A DNA stretch of 25,119 nt. It comes from an uncultured Anaerolineae bacterium. Lineage in GTDB: Bacteria > Chloroflexota > Anaerolineae > Anaerolineales > Villigracilaceae. This document shows positions 7,633-15,799 of this stretch, piece after piece; positions within the stretch are counted from its first letter, which is position 1; each line of letters starts with the position of its first letter. The notes under the pieces are model-generated. The model was not told the origin of the DNA and did not search any database. It saw nothing but the letters and a program-made list of their open reading frames with translations. Both the position numbers and the translations under genes were made by a program. Where the stretch lies: positions 1-25,119 of the forward strand of contig CAINXK010000118.1 in NCBI GenBank assembly GCA_903854805.1. The letters run 5' to 3'.

Positions 7633-8931
7633 TTAATCTGCCAGCGCAACACGCTCCAACACTGATGGTGCTTCCACCTGTTTGTGGAAAGATTCGACAT
7701 CAATTCGGGTAAGCATAAATACAGCCACAGCCAACATGGATGCCTCAATGCCAAAGACAACCAGATAACCAGCTATCAGGTTATGAGTCAAAGCAGTGAC
7801 GCCATCTCGAACAACTCCCGCCATCAACGTCCCAACCAATCGCGAAAGCGCATTAGAAACACCCCAGGCGCCGATAAACAGGCCAATATAGCCAGGCAAG
7901 GTCAAATCAAACATCAGCGCAAGGTTGGCTACCGTGGCAAGACCAGTACCTGCGCCCAATAGAATCACTCCAACCCAAAAAACAGACACCGAAGCAAATA
8001 TTCCGCTGGCAAGGATAATAAGAAATCCACCCAGGGCTAACAGGTTGCCAATTTGCGCCACCCACTTACGAGGCAGGAAGCGTTCCAGCGCCCCGGCAAC
8101 CAGAATTGTCACTAATACAGCACCGCCCCAAATAGATGTAATCCGCGTGGTCTGCTGGACTGTCATCCCGAATGTTTCAGCAGCAAAAGGTTCGAGCAAG
8201 ACATCCTGCCCGAGAATTGCGGCCAACAACAATGTCAGATACCAGAAAAAGAGGGTTGCCTGGCGACTCTTGAGAATGATTGCAGCCATATCTGTAAAAG
8301 TGTAATTTTCTGCGCGCTCCACCTGGCGACTATCCAACCGTTTTTCTAAACGAAACAGCCCGATCAGACCAAAGAGCAGTGCGAAGGATCCGACAGACAG
8401 GAAGGCGCGCTGCAATGCTTCAGGCGAATAATGATCAAGCATGCGACTGATGGCCACTGCAGTAAAAATAATGCCAACAATCATCATAAACCACATGGTG
8501 GCAATGGTTTTTCCACGCTCTTTCTCGCCGGACAATTCAGATGCCAGCGCAAGATAAGAAACACTCGAAAGGTTATAGCCCATACCCCAGGCACCAAAAG
8601 CAAGCCCAGCCGCCAGAATCCCAAGCACAGGATTGCCAGTCATCATGAAAGCAATTTGAGGGGAAGACACCAAACCGCCGAAACACAAGAGCAGGCCGAG
8701 CAATATATACGGACTGCGCCGAAAACCAAAAATAGGGTGACGATCTGAATACGAACCAATGGCCACCTGGAGAGGCGAAAATAAATATGGAAAAGAGGCC
8801 AGGATGGCAACAAATGTAGCCGCAATTCCCAATTCTTTGATCATTACCCGGTTCAGGGTGGAGTTGATCGGAACGAGAGTCATGGCCACGGCGACATGAA
8901 TCAGGCCTAGTTGTAAACGTTTGCGTAACAT
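7633..8931 (-). CDS. BCD/PucC-family MFS transporter
   Basis: A 432-residue twelve-helix transporter of the bacteriochlorophyll-delivery (PucC/LhaA) branch of the major facilitator superfamily. The N-terminal run STLNRVMIKELGIAATFVAILASFPYLFSPLQVAIGSYSDRHPIFGFRRSPYILLG carries the branch's signature features: LNRVM, the GSYSD loop and the RRSPYI helix start. The second half repeats the helix pattern with GAGTGLATVANLALMFDLT. In phototrophs, PucC proteins assist light-harvesting complex assembly. No photosynthesis gene is in the window, and homologues occur in non-phototrophs, so the substrate is unknown. The ATG has no strong ribosome-binding site. Downstream, 165 bp with a repeat copy separate it from the regulator operon. 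Confidence 0.85.
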   Translation of the reverse strand: MLRKRLQLGLIHVAVAMTLVPINSTLNRVMIKELGIAATFVAILASFPYLFSPLQVAIGSYSDRHPIFGFRRSPYILLGLLLCFGGLVSSPQIAFMMTGNPVLGILAAGLAFGAWGMGYNLSSVSYLALASELSGEKERGKTIATMWFMMIVGIIFTAVAISRMLDHYSPEALQRAFLSVGSFALLFGLIGLFRLEKRLDSRQVERAENYTFTDMAAIILKSRQATLFFWYLTLLLAAILGQDVLLEPFAAETFGMTVQQTTRITSIWGGAVLVTILVAGALERFLPRKWVAQIGNLLALGGFLIILASGIFASVSVFWVGVILLGAGTGLATVANLALMFDLTLPGYIGLFIGAWGVSNALSRLVGTLMAGVVRDGVTALTHNLIAGYLVVFGIEASMLAVAVFMLTRIDVESFHKQVEAPSVLERVALAD

Positions 8932-9075
8932 TGATAGTCCAATCGAATAGTTTGAATAAGGCTTTCTAATTTAGCTTTTAATTCCATGCACGTCAATGTA
9001 GATTTAGGTAGAATTTTACTAGAGGTTGTTTAGAGTTATATGAAATTTCAGCTTACTGACCAGCAATCTATCCTT

Positions 9076-9172
9076 AATAATCAGAAGCCGGTTGCGGAGA
9101 GTGCCCGTCCCAACCGGCTTCTGCTGCGTGTTCCCCTATTAGCACGCAGCAATATCTATTAATCTGATTATT
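9076..9172. other. Three-way-junction-like palindromic structure upstream of purA
   Basis: AATAATCAG at 9076-9084 pairs with CTGATTATT at 9164-9172, enclosing two further hairpins. The first has a perfect 12-bp stem (9083-9094 with 9111-9122); the second has GCTGCGTG (9123-9130) with CACGCAGC (9143-9150). The outer and first stems share two bases. A weaker hairpin ACAGTT/AACTGT follows at 9191-9211. The structure is upstream of the purA promoter, so it is not in the purA leader from that promoter. It is nearly symmetric, so the transcribed strand, if any, is unknown. Confidence 0.6.
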
Positions 9173-9268
9173 GATACCACACCTGTGTAGACAGTTACAA
9201 GACAAAACTGTTAAGCTGACCAAAAACTGGGATACATTCTCGTTTTCAGCCTGTTTGGGTTTACAATT

Positions 9269-9298
9269 TTGCAATGCTAGTTATTTCTGACATATAAT
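9269..9298 (+). promoter_or_regulatory. Sigma-70-like promoter of purA
   Basis: TTGCAA (9269-9274), an 18-bp spacer and a perfect TATAAT (9293-9298). Transcription should start near 9305, giving a leader of about 20 nt that contains the GGAGG ribosome-binding site. Confidence 0.65.
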
Positions 9299-9326
9299 CC
9301 AAGTATTACTAATTCCGGAGGGATCT

Positions 9327-10619
9327 ATGCCGCTTCAAATTATCGTTGGCACACAATGGGGTGATGAGGGTAAAGGCCGCATTGTTGATTGGTTCGCAGG
9401 TAATTCCGATGTGGTTGCCCGCTACAATGGCGGAGATAACGCCGGACATTCTGTCACCGTTGGAAAGAAATTATTTAAGCTTCACCTGATCCCATGTGGC
9501 ATCATCCACTCCAGACCCGTGGCAATTTTGGGAAACAGTATGGTGATCAACCCCAGTTCCTTACTGGCTGAGATCGCCATGCTACGCGAAGCAGGTATTG
9601 AGGTAAACCCAAGGCGTTTACGAATTTCACATGCAGCCCACTTGATAACGCCCGCACACCAGGCGCTTGACAAGGCCCTGGAAGTGGCACGCGGCAAGGA
9701 AAATATCGGCACCACGGGACGTGGGATCGGTCCGGCTTACACTGACAAAGCCAGCCGCCGCGGACTGCGCGTAGCGGATCTATTAGGATCCAATTTTAGC
9801 GAACAGTTAAACATCCGGATCGATGAGGCGAATCAACAGTTAAACATGCTGGGCGCGCCAAGAATCGACCCGGTGACGATTATCTCAGATTTTCAAAAAT
9901 ATCGTGAAGCCATGCTCCCCTATGTCGGCGATATTTCGATGGAACTTGGCAGCGCGCTTGATGCCAAACAGCGGATTTTAGCCGAAGGCGCCCAGGGAAC
10001 CTTGCTGGATATTGATCACGGCACCTATCCATTCGTTACATCTTCATCGACAGTTGCCTCCGGCGTCTTTACGGGTTTGGGGATTGGGATAACAGCTGCA
10101 AACGGCGCTGAAGTGACTGGCGTGTGCAAATCATTCCAAACACGGGTTGGCTCGGGACCATTCCCCACTGAAGTCTTTGATGATCTGGCTCTGCGCTTAC
10201 GCGGAACAGGCGCAAACCCCTGGGACGAATACGGAACAACGACTGGTCGAGCACGGCGCGTCGGTTGGCTGGATGGTGTGCTGCTGCGTTACGCCGTGCG
10301 CATCAACGGCCTAACCGAACTGGTCATCACCAAGCTAGATATTCTTTCGGGTTTTGAGAACATCAAGCTGTGTATTGCATACCAGCAAGGGTCTGAGATT
10401 CTCAAAGATTTGCCTTTCGGGCCATCACATCTGGATGGCTATGAACCGATTTATGAGGAATATACCGGCTGGTCGGAAGATGTCAGCGGCATCCGTAGAT
10501 GGGACGATTTACCCGAAGGGGCCAAAGGCTACCTGGCTGCGATCGCCCGGTTGTCCGGCGTCCCGGTCAGACTGGTAAGTGTCGGACCAGAGCGAGAGCA
10601 AATTGTAAGCGCGCCCTAA
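9327..10619 (+). CDS. purA: Adenylosuccinate synthetase
   Basis: A 430-residue enzyme of full family length. It joins IMP and aspartate with GTP to give adenylosuccinate, the first step from IMP to AMP, in the cytoplasm. Key motifs are present: GTQWGDEGKG (residues 8-17, with Asp13 the catalytic base), RYNGGDNAGH with His41, TTGRGIGPAY, EGAQGTLLDIDHGTYPFVTSS, KSFQTRVGSGPFPTE, the GTTTGRARRVGWLD loop and TKLDIL near the guanine site. The start is fixed by CCGGAGGGATCT immediately upstream and by alignment of the first strand with other PurA proteins. It is monocistronic: a good promoter lies just upstream and a stem-loop terminator about 30 bp past the stop. Confidence 0.97.
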   Translation: MPLQIIVGTQWGDEGKGRIVDWFAGNSDVVARYNGGDNAGHSVTVGKKLFKLHLIPCGIIHSRPVAILGNSMVINPSSLLAEIAMLREAGIEVNPRRLRISHAAHLITPAHQALDKALEVARGKENIGTTGRGIGPAYTDKASRRGLRVADLLGSNFSEQLNIRIDEANQQLNMLGAPRIDPVTIISDFQKYREAMLPYVGDISMELGSALDAKQRILAEGAQGTLLDIDHGTYPFVTSSSTVASGVFTGLGIGITAANGAEVTGVCKSFQTRVGSGPFPTEVFDDLALRLRGTGANPWDEYGTTTGRARRVGWLDGVLLRYAVRINGLTELVITKLDILSGFENIKLCIAYQQGSEILKDLPFGPSHLDGYEPIYEEYTGWSEDVSGIRRWDDLPEGAKGYLAAIARLSGVPVRLVSVGPEREQIVSAP

Positions 10620-10649
10620 CTGGTTTTGAGAAATTAGATTTACCATGAC

Positions 10650-10698
10650 AAAGACAAGCTGAGCAGATATACAAACTTGCACGGCTTGTCTTTTATTA
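10650..10698 (+). terminator. Terminator of purA
   Basis: AAAGACAAGC (10650-10659) pairs with GCTTGTCTTT (10684-10693), a 10-bp stem with a 24-nt loop, followed by a short T-rich tail. Confidence 0.65.
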
Positions 10699-11115
10699 AA
10701 TCGATTTCTAAAAACAATTAGCTGCCGGCAAGCTGAGCATGAAGTTAGTCAATGAGCTGTAATGTTCTGGCATTTAGCGACTGGATATGTACAAGCTGGC
10801 CGAAAGAACTGCCATCAAAAAGCCAGAAAACGATTCTAGTGGAGTCTGAACAGACAGTGCTTTCGCTAAAATTCCACCCGCTGGAAAACCCGATTTCAAA
10901 AACAGGGCGGGATAAGCGACCTGGTTCTACTGAAAATATTATCCGAAAGAACGGAAAAAAATACGAATTCTGCATTGCCAGGTTAAGAGCCGTATTTTTT
11001 ATTATCTTACTCAGCTGTTATGGGCACCAAAAATAACCAAACCCCGAAAATTAAAGCGCTTTTTATCCAGGTGTTATCTATATTGTATGCACCATCATTC
11101 TTACACCCCAGTACC

Positions 11116-11163
11116 ATAATAGAAACCTGATAACCAGAATACCTGGCATCAGGTTTCTATTAT
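11116..11163 (-). terminator. Strong bidirectional stem-loop, probable terminator of threonine dehydrogenase gene
   Basis: A perfect 16-bp stem (11116-11131 with 11148-11163) whose loop contains a further CCAG/CTGG pairing. It lies 86 bp past the end of the minus-strand gene and could also stop any read-through from purA. Confidence 0.65.
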
Positions 11164-11248
11164 TTATTCCATTTTTTCCAATAAGACCAAGCTCTTCCCC
11201 GCGATTCACAATATAAAATTGATACCCGCGAAAACAAGGATTGCCAAA

Positions 11249-12286
11249 CTACTCCCTGGTTCTCAGGCTAGGCTTGTGGGAATAGCGTTTGCGGATTTCA
11301 GGTAAAAAATACTCATCAAAGAATCGGTCGGCGTCGTAATCCGGTTTCCAGCCCCATTCGGCACGAGCCAGGCTGTCGTCTAGATCTTCGGGCCAAGAAT
11401 CGACAATGCCTTGTCTGCGCGGATTTGGATCGAAACGAATCTGGGTGCCAGGAAAAGCTGCCAGAGCTCGTTTCCGAAACTCTCCGGCCGTCAGACTGAA
11501 AGCACTGATGTTATAAACCACATTGCTCAGGCTTTCACGTGGAGCTTCGGTCAAATCCATCAGCGACTTGATCGCATCAGGCATGGCCATGAAGGATATC
11601 TTTGTATCTTCACGTACGAAACAAGTATAGGGCTTCCCCTGTGCAGCTGAGTGCAGCATCTCAGGACCGTAGTCACTGGTCCCACCGCTCGGAAGTGTGA
11701 AGGCGCTGATCAGGCCTGGGAAACGAATTGCTCGAAAATCAAGCATCACCGGGGGTTTCTCATCAAGATGACGTTGGCCAAAATAGCGACTGTAATACAT
11801 GCCTAATTTTTCACAATAAAGCTTATTACAGCCGTACATAGTATGCGGTGCGTTGTATTCGTCTTCTTTCACAACCCCGGCGGCCTGTTTGGCTGCCAGT
11901 GTGGGAAATCCATAAGCAGCAATCGAACTGGGAAACAGGAATTTGATTTCCTGCTTGTATTTCTCTGAACGATAAGCTGCCATCATCAACAGCTGCATCG
12001 TACCTTCCACGTTGATGCGGTGGGCTTCTTCGGTGGCTACTTCTGCTTTCGAAGAGAGCGACGCCGCCAGGTGGTAGATAATATCAAAATCATAATCATA
12101 AAATTGTTTTATCCGGTTTACCAAATCCCCCTGTAGATGTTCAGCTACCAGGCTCCGTATGGCATCCGGCAAAGGCGCAAGATCGGCAGTTACAATACGA
12201 AAACCACCACGCGCTGACAGGTTTTGAATTAGAGCCTGGCCAATCTCACCACAAGCGCCGGTGACCAACACGGCTTTTTCGCTCAT
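11249..12286 (-). CDS. L-threonine 3-dehydrogenase-like, short-chain (epimerase-type)
   Basis: A 345-residue NAD-dependent enzyme of the extended short-chain dehydrogenase family. The sequence resembles the UDP-galactose-epimerase-like L-threonine dehydrogenases, which oxidise threonine to 2-amino-3-oxobutyrate. Visible features are the Rossmann motif GACGEIG (10-16), a YHLAA strand, PSS at 119-121, the catalytic Tyr151-x3-Lys155 (YGCNK), and the group-specific block SGGTSDYGPEMLHSA, the YTCFVREDTKISFMAMPDAI stretch, and RRQGIVDSWPEDLDDSLARAEWGW. This last region is characteristic of this branch rather than of sugar epimerases. GGAGAG precedes the start. A glycine C-acetyltransferase (kbl) partner is not in the window. 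A general nucleotide-sugar epimerase remains a weaker alternative. Confidence 0.8.
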   Translation of the reverse strand: MSEKAVLVTGACGEIGQALIQNLSARGGFRIVTADLAPLPDAIRSLVAEHLQGDLVNRIKQFYDYDFDIIYHLAASLSSKAEVATEEAHRINVEGTMQLLMMAAYRSEKYKQEIKFLFPSSIAAYGFPTLAAKQAAGVVKEDEYNAPHTMYGCNKLYCEKLGMYYSRYFGQRHLDEKPPVMLDFRAIRFPGLISAFTLPSGGTSDYGPEMLHSAAQGKPYTCFVREDTKISFMAMPDAIKSLMDLTEAPRESLSNVVYNISAFSLTAGEFRKRALAAFPGTQIRFDPNPRRQGIVDSWPEDLDDSLARAEWGWKPDYDADRFFDEYFLPEIRKRYSHKPSLRTRE

Positions 12287-12304
12287 CTACACTCTCCTCA
12301 TGCT

Positions 12305-12334
12305 AGAATAAAATGCTCGTTGCTGAAACGGCAA
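12305..12334 (-). promoter_or_regulatory. Candidate promoter of threonine dehydrogenase gene
   Basis: On the minus strand TTGCCG (12334-12329), an 18-bp spacer and TATTCT (12310-12305) lie just upstream of the gene's ribosome-binding site. Confidence 0.4.
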
Positions 12335-12427
12335 TATGATTTTACAATACTACGTCTCGGAAAACTCGTTACATTTATCATCAGTTTGGTTAGTAGTTGT
12401 ACTACGAGCCAAATACTCAAAGGGATT

Positions 12428-13291
12428 ATGCGTAAATTGACCTTTCTACTGCTGGGAATAACCCTGATTTTATCAGGCTGCGCCAGCCCGAGCAGTACCA
12501 CTCCACTGGGCAGTGTAGACGAACTGACCGCCGGCCAGCCGGCAGCAGCAGGAACAGCTGCCGATACTGCAACAATCGTCTGGTTCCCGGCCACCACCAC
12601 ATGGACACCTGCGCCCACGTTTGTACCCAGTGCCACTCCGCAACTGCTCCCCGGCCTTGGGCCACAGCTGTATAAGGATGACTTTAACGACCTGAAAACA
12701 TGGTCTTTCTCCAAATCACAAGCCAGCGAAGGCAACAATATCATCCTTGATCGTAACCGGCTCACCCTTGCCATCAACTTGTCGCCGGCGACATTATTCA
12801 GCTTGAACAACGACCTTTTACTCACCAATTTCCAGTCTGAAATGACTGTCTCGATCAACCGCTGTTTTGGGCCGGATGTTTACGGTATTTTGTTCCATGC
12901 AGCCAGCGGTACCTATGCCTACCGTTTTCTGCTTAATTGCACGGGTAAAGCACGCGTGGAATTGGTTCGGGACGGGACTACGATCCCACTGCAGGAATGG
13001 GTTCCCAGCGGAGATGCACCATCTGGCGCACCCGGATTGGTCAAGATGGGCGTCTGGGTCGCCGGCACAGAAATGCGCTTTTTTTTAAATGATCATTACC
13101 AGTTCACGGTGTTTAATCCTGTTTTCAAGAGCGGCAGCCTGGGGGTCTTTGCCAACGCAAGCAGCCCGGATGGGCTCAACATCAGCTTCTCCAAGTTGAC
13201 AGTACATTCTGTCGATTATGCATCACCCACCCCCACGGCCACACCGACAAGAACTCGTACACCAACGCGTACACCAAGACCCACACCTTGA
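12428..13291 (+). CDS. Secreted lipoprotein with lectin-like beta domain and Thr-Pro tail
   Basis: A 287-residue exported lipoprotein. I start it at 12428, not the upstream ATG at 12320, because MRKLTFLLLGITLILSGC is a complete lipoprotein signal with Cys18 as the lipidated residue, and AGGG precedes this ATG. Residues about 20-75 are a Ser/Thr/Pro/Ala-rich linker. Residues about 80-265 begin DDFNDLKTWSF and consist of beta strands (ITLAINLSP-type, YGILFHAASGTYAYRF, VKMGVWVAGTEMRFFLNDHY, GSLGVFANASS), a pattern like concanavalin-A-like or DUF1080-type sugar-binding domains. The last 20 residues are Thr-Pro-Arg repeats that end abruptly. A function in binding a surface polymer is inference; no catalytic residues are identified. 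The gene is divergent from threonine dehydrogenase. Confidence 0.7.
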   Translation: MRKLTFLLLGITLILSGCASPSSTTPLGSVDELTAGQPAAAGTAADTATIVWFPATTTWTPAPTFVPSATPQLLPGLGPQLYKDDFNDLKTWSFSKSQASEGNNIILDRNRLTLAINLSPATLFSLNNDLLLTNFQSEMTVSINRCFGPDVYGILFHAASGTYAYRFLLNCTGKARVELVRDGTTIPLQEWVPSGDAPSGAPGLVKMGVWVAGTEMRFFLNDHYQFTVFNPVFKSGSLGVFANASSPDGLNISFSKLTVHSVDYASPTPTATPTRTRTPTRTPRPTP

Positions 13292-13337
13292 TCAATAACT
13301 GTTGCGTGTTCGCGCATCGCCTGATAAACTCGTAGAT

Positions 13338-14150
13338 ATGGCTAATAAACTAAACGATCTGGAACCCAAAACCTGGTTGAAATTTCAAAAATCTTGGTTC
13401 ATTCACAATCCACCACCCAGGAAAAAAGGGGTACTTCGTCACCCTGCCAAATTTCCGGAAACGATGGCTCAGGAATTTATTGAGTTTTTCACCAAACGGG
13501 GCGAATGTGTACTCGACCCTATGGCTGGGACGGGTTCCACCCTGGTGGCAGCACTACGCTGTGGTAGAAACTCGTTTGGAATCGAACTAAACCCCGGGTA
13601 TGCGCAGATTGCCAAACAAGTGATCGCGGAAGAGAAAACCACGCTCGGGATCGGTAACAACACAGATGACCTGACCGCCGAGGTAATTGAGGGGGACGCA
13701 TTCAAAGCCGGAGAGTACGGACTCCCGGTTGTGGCATATATGCTTACTTCGCCACCTTATTGGGATATGCTGCACTCCAAAGGCGCGGAGAATCAAAAAA
13801 AACGGCGCGAATCAAACCAGCTGGATGTGGTCTATTCCGATGACCCCAACGACGTGGGCAATTTACATGACTATGACCAATTTCTGGAGCGACTGGTAAC
13901 TATCTACGCCGGGCTAAAACCTCTACTGCGCGAAAAGGCCTACCTGACGATCATCGTCAAAAATGTCAAGAAGGGCGGCAAAATTTACCCACTGGCATGG
14001 GACCTTGCGCGTGAGCTTGGCAAAGTTTATACACTTAAGGATGAAAAAATCTGGTTGCAGGATAACCAACCGCTGGCACCATTTGGTTTGGGGAGCGCCT
14101 GGGTCAGCAATACCTTTCATCATTACTGCCTACAATTTCGAAAAGATTAA
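13338..14150 (+). CDS. DNA methyltransferase (N4-cytosine/N6-adenine type)
   Basis: A 270-residue site-specific DNA methyltransferase that would transfer a methyl group from S-adenosylmethionine to an exocyclic amino group. Motif X-like HPAKFPETMAQEFI (35-48) precedes motif I, DPMAGTGST (60-68), an acidic motif II residue Glu83 in GIELNP, and motif IV SPPYW (138-142). The trailing W suggests N4-cytosine rather than N6-adenine, but this is not decisive. Motif I precedes motif IV. The ATG at 13338 is chosen; an in-frame TTG at 13302 is an alternative. The protein has little room for a separate target-recognition domain, so recognition probably lies around residues 145-200. The next gene, 96 bp away, looks like a nuclease, so the pair may be a restriction-modification system. 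Confidence 0.85.
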   Translation: MANKLNDLEPKTWLKFQKSWFIHNPPPRKKGVLRHPAKFPETMAQEFIEFFTKRGECVLDPMAGTGSTLVAALRCGRNSFGIELNPGYAQIAKQVIAEEKTTLGIGNNTDDLTAEVIEGDAFKAGEYGLPVVAYMLTSPPYWDMLHSKGAENQKKRRESNQLDVVYSDDPNDVGNLHDYDQFLERLVTIYAGLKPLLREKAYLTIIVKNVKKGGKIYPLAWDLARELGKVYTLKDEKIWLQDNQPLAPFGLGSAWVSNTFHHYCLQFRKD

Positions 14151-14246
14151 ATTCAGATGGGCCCCAGATAGGCGACTTCAGACCTCGCAATATTGTTCTG
14201 GGCGCCATATCGCTTCGCCAATTAGGGCCGCCATTCACCAACCGCT

Positions 14247-15242
14247 ATGATCTCTGTCTCTGATCTTATCAAGCTACCCTTCACACCAGACCTGACCGAA
14301 GGTGGTATTCATTTTGCCACCCGCTCGCTGGGGCAGAACTATGACCATTCTGGGGGATCGGTATACGCTCGCCTGCGCAACATAGTAGGCAGTGTAGCCG
14401 TCGAACTGGCTTTTCGGCGCTATCTGAGCTCGAGCGGCATTCCATTTGCGATAAAAGGAACAATGCCGTTTAGCGAACCAGACCACTACGACGTCTTGTT
14501 AGGCGGTCGCCGCTGTAATATTCACACTTATCTGACAACCAAACGCAGCCAAATCACGAACATGCGCGGCAATCCGGCCATGCTATTGAAAGCCCCGGCG
14601 ACGATACCCGAAGAACAGCTTTCCACTAACCTGTCAGGGAAAGACCTGCAGATTTTCACTTTTTTATTTGGCTTGACAACAAATTCTCCAGAAGACATCA
14701 GCAAAGCAATCAATGCTAACCAACCGGTTTATCTTGTACACCCACTGCCAGCTGGCTGGGCGCATCCGCAAATCTGGGCTCCACTCGGAAAGCTGGGACT
14801 CAAGAGTGAGAGTGGATCACAGCTCAACATCGAAATTGGCGGGCTGGACATTGATAGAAACTTTATTACAGAAACCCTTTCACTACAACCGCTGAAGCGT
14901 GCTTTTGCGAAAAACAACTATTACAGCCTGGCTTATATGCATACAGAACGCCTTCCAAACGCGCGCGTGGGAATTCAAAGCCCCAACAAAAGCGATATTA
15001 CCATTATTCAGCCACACGAATGGGATAATATTTGGGTTTACGGGTTGGAAATCTGGCTGGCTGGCTATCTGGTACAGGAAGAATTCCGCAACAAAGCCAG
15101 TACCAGCTTTGCAGGAAGCCGGATTTTTCAGTACAGCAAAACCCAAACAAAAAAACTCTCCGTACCTGTGACAGATCTACGTGCACTGAAAGCCCTATTC
15201 GATCAGGTAACTAACTGGGAAATAGAGCGGAAAAACTGGTAG
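14247..15242 (+). CDS. Putative PD-(D/E)XK nuclease-like protein paired with the methyltransferase
   Basis: A 331-residue protein of no family I can name with certainty. The region after a helical N-terminus reads P78-D79-x2-D82-V-L-L-G-G-R-R-C-N91-I-H93 with Lys99 nearby. The spacing D-x8-(D/E)-x-K is that of the PD-(D/E)XK nuclease core, but the acidic residue is Asn91 and the lysine is His93. If that alignment is right, the catalytic site is altered and the protein may be inactive, use other residues, or serve as a DNA-binding partner. The C-terminal half (INANQPVYLVHPLP, NARVGIQSPNKSD, EWDNIWVYGLEIWLAGYL) looks like a conserved recognition domain. No strong ribosome-binding site precedes the ATG. 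The adjoining methyltransferase makes a restriction or defence role plausible. Confidence 0.55.
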   Translation: MISVSDLIKLPFTPDLTEGGIHFATRSLGQNYDHSGGSVYARLRNIVGSVAVELAFRRYLSSSGIPFAIKGTMPFSEPDHYDVLLGGRRCNIHTYLTTKRSQITNMRGNPAMLLKAPATIPEEQLSTNLSGKDLQIFTFLFGLTTNSPEDISKAINANQPVYLVHPLPAGWAHPQIWAPLGKLGLKSESGSQLNIEIGGLDIDRNFITETLSLQPLKRAFAKNNYYSLAYMHTERLPNARVGIQSPNKSDITIIQPHEWDNIWVYGLEIWLAGYLVQEEFRNKASTSFAGSRIFQYSKTQTKKLSVPVTDLRALKALFDQVTNWEIERKNW

Positions 15243-15352
15243 ACTCGGGGGGTTGGCGAACCTGATGTATATAACACATACCATATTGATTCCAGAAAGC
15301 TGCGGGAATGCCCTGTTTTGCCGCACTAGCTGACCCTACAAAAGGAGTATTC

Positions 15353-15772
15353 ATGTTAATTCTACTTACAATCCATTCCATCGTCCGCTGGCTGGTAACC
15401 TTGGTGGCGCTGGCCCTGATAATTCGTCTTATTATTGGGCTGGTAAAAAAACAGCCCTTTGATAAAAGCGCGGCTGGGCTTACAAGCGCTTTTGGCGGAC
15501 TAATGGACACACAACTGCTGTTAGGCTTATTATTCCTTGTACAGGATGGCCTCAGTAAATCCGGGTTCCCATCCTACCGTATGGAGCATGCCTTCGCGAT
15601 GATTCTGGCAGTAATTGTTGCCCATCTTCCTGCCATGTGGAAAAACAAAGATGACTCCTTGCGCACGCGCAACACACTGATCATTGTGATAATTTCACTG
15701 CTGCTTGTTTTCATTGGCATCAGCCCTCTAGGAGGTTGGGGGCGCTGGTGGCACATTATCGGTTTATTCTAG
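15353..15772 (+). CDS. Four-helix membrane protein resembling small cytochrome b-like proteins
   Basis: A 139-residue integral membrane protein with four helices (about residues 2-24, 44-64, 78-95 and 104-124). The start at 15353 has AAAGGAG upstream; an earlier in-frame ATG lacks one. The pattern of conserved-looking residues, His in LLTIHSIVRW, the RMEHAFAMI stretch and a final RWWHIIGLF, resembles a group of small bacterial membrane proteins often labelled cytochrome b-like. Histidines in helices could bind haem, but this is not shown. It lies 110 bp after the nuclease-like gene and 27 bp before the MFS exporter, so it may share a transcript with the latter. Confidence 0.65.
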   Translation: MLILLTIHSIVRWLVTLVALALIIRLIIGLVKKQPFDKSAAGLTSAFGGLMDTQLLLGLLFLVQDGLSKSGFPSYRMEHAFAMILAVIVAHLPAMWKNKDDSLRTRNTLIIVIISLLLVFIGISPLGGWGRWWHIIGLF

Positions 15773-15799
15773 AATAATTTCAGGTACTTCGGAAAAAAC

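Larger units (their letters stand above)
10620..11248. other. 629-bp intergenic region between convergent purA and threonine dehydrogenase genes
   Basis: It holds the purA terminator on the left and a 16-bp palindromic terminator on the right. In between, frames of 94 codons (+, 10752) and 76 codons (-, 10975) overlap each other. Neither has a good ribosome-binding site or recognisable domain, so I leave the middle as unassigned, possibly gene debris. Confidence 0.5.

Noticed and set aside
9076..9172. Reading the folded region as a purine riboswitch controlling purA
   Set aside because: It lies upstream of the purA -35, so it is not transcribed from that promoter, and no purine aptamer core is visible.
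9074..9274. 66-codon minus frame upstream of purA
   Set aside because: It runs through the palindromic structure and has no coding-like features; the structure explains the open frame better.
10745..11036. Overlapping frames of 76 (-) and 94 (+) codons in the purA-threonine dehydrogenase gap
   Set aside because: They overlap each other, lack ribosome-binding sites and show no recognisable domain.
12320..12427. N-terminal extension of the lipoprotein from an upstream ATG
   Set aside because: A complete lipoprotein signal with its own AGGG starts at 12428; the extension would precede and bury the signal peptide.
13302..13337. TTG start of the methyltransferase
   Set aside because: The ATG at 13338 gives a normal length protein; neither start has a strong ribosome-binding site, so the conventional start codon is preferred.
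15252..15270. Promoter for the four-helix membrane protein (TTGGCG near TATATA)
   Set aside because: The spacing between the two elements is too short for a sigma-70 promoter.
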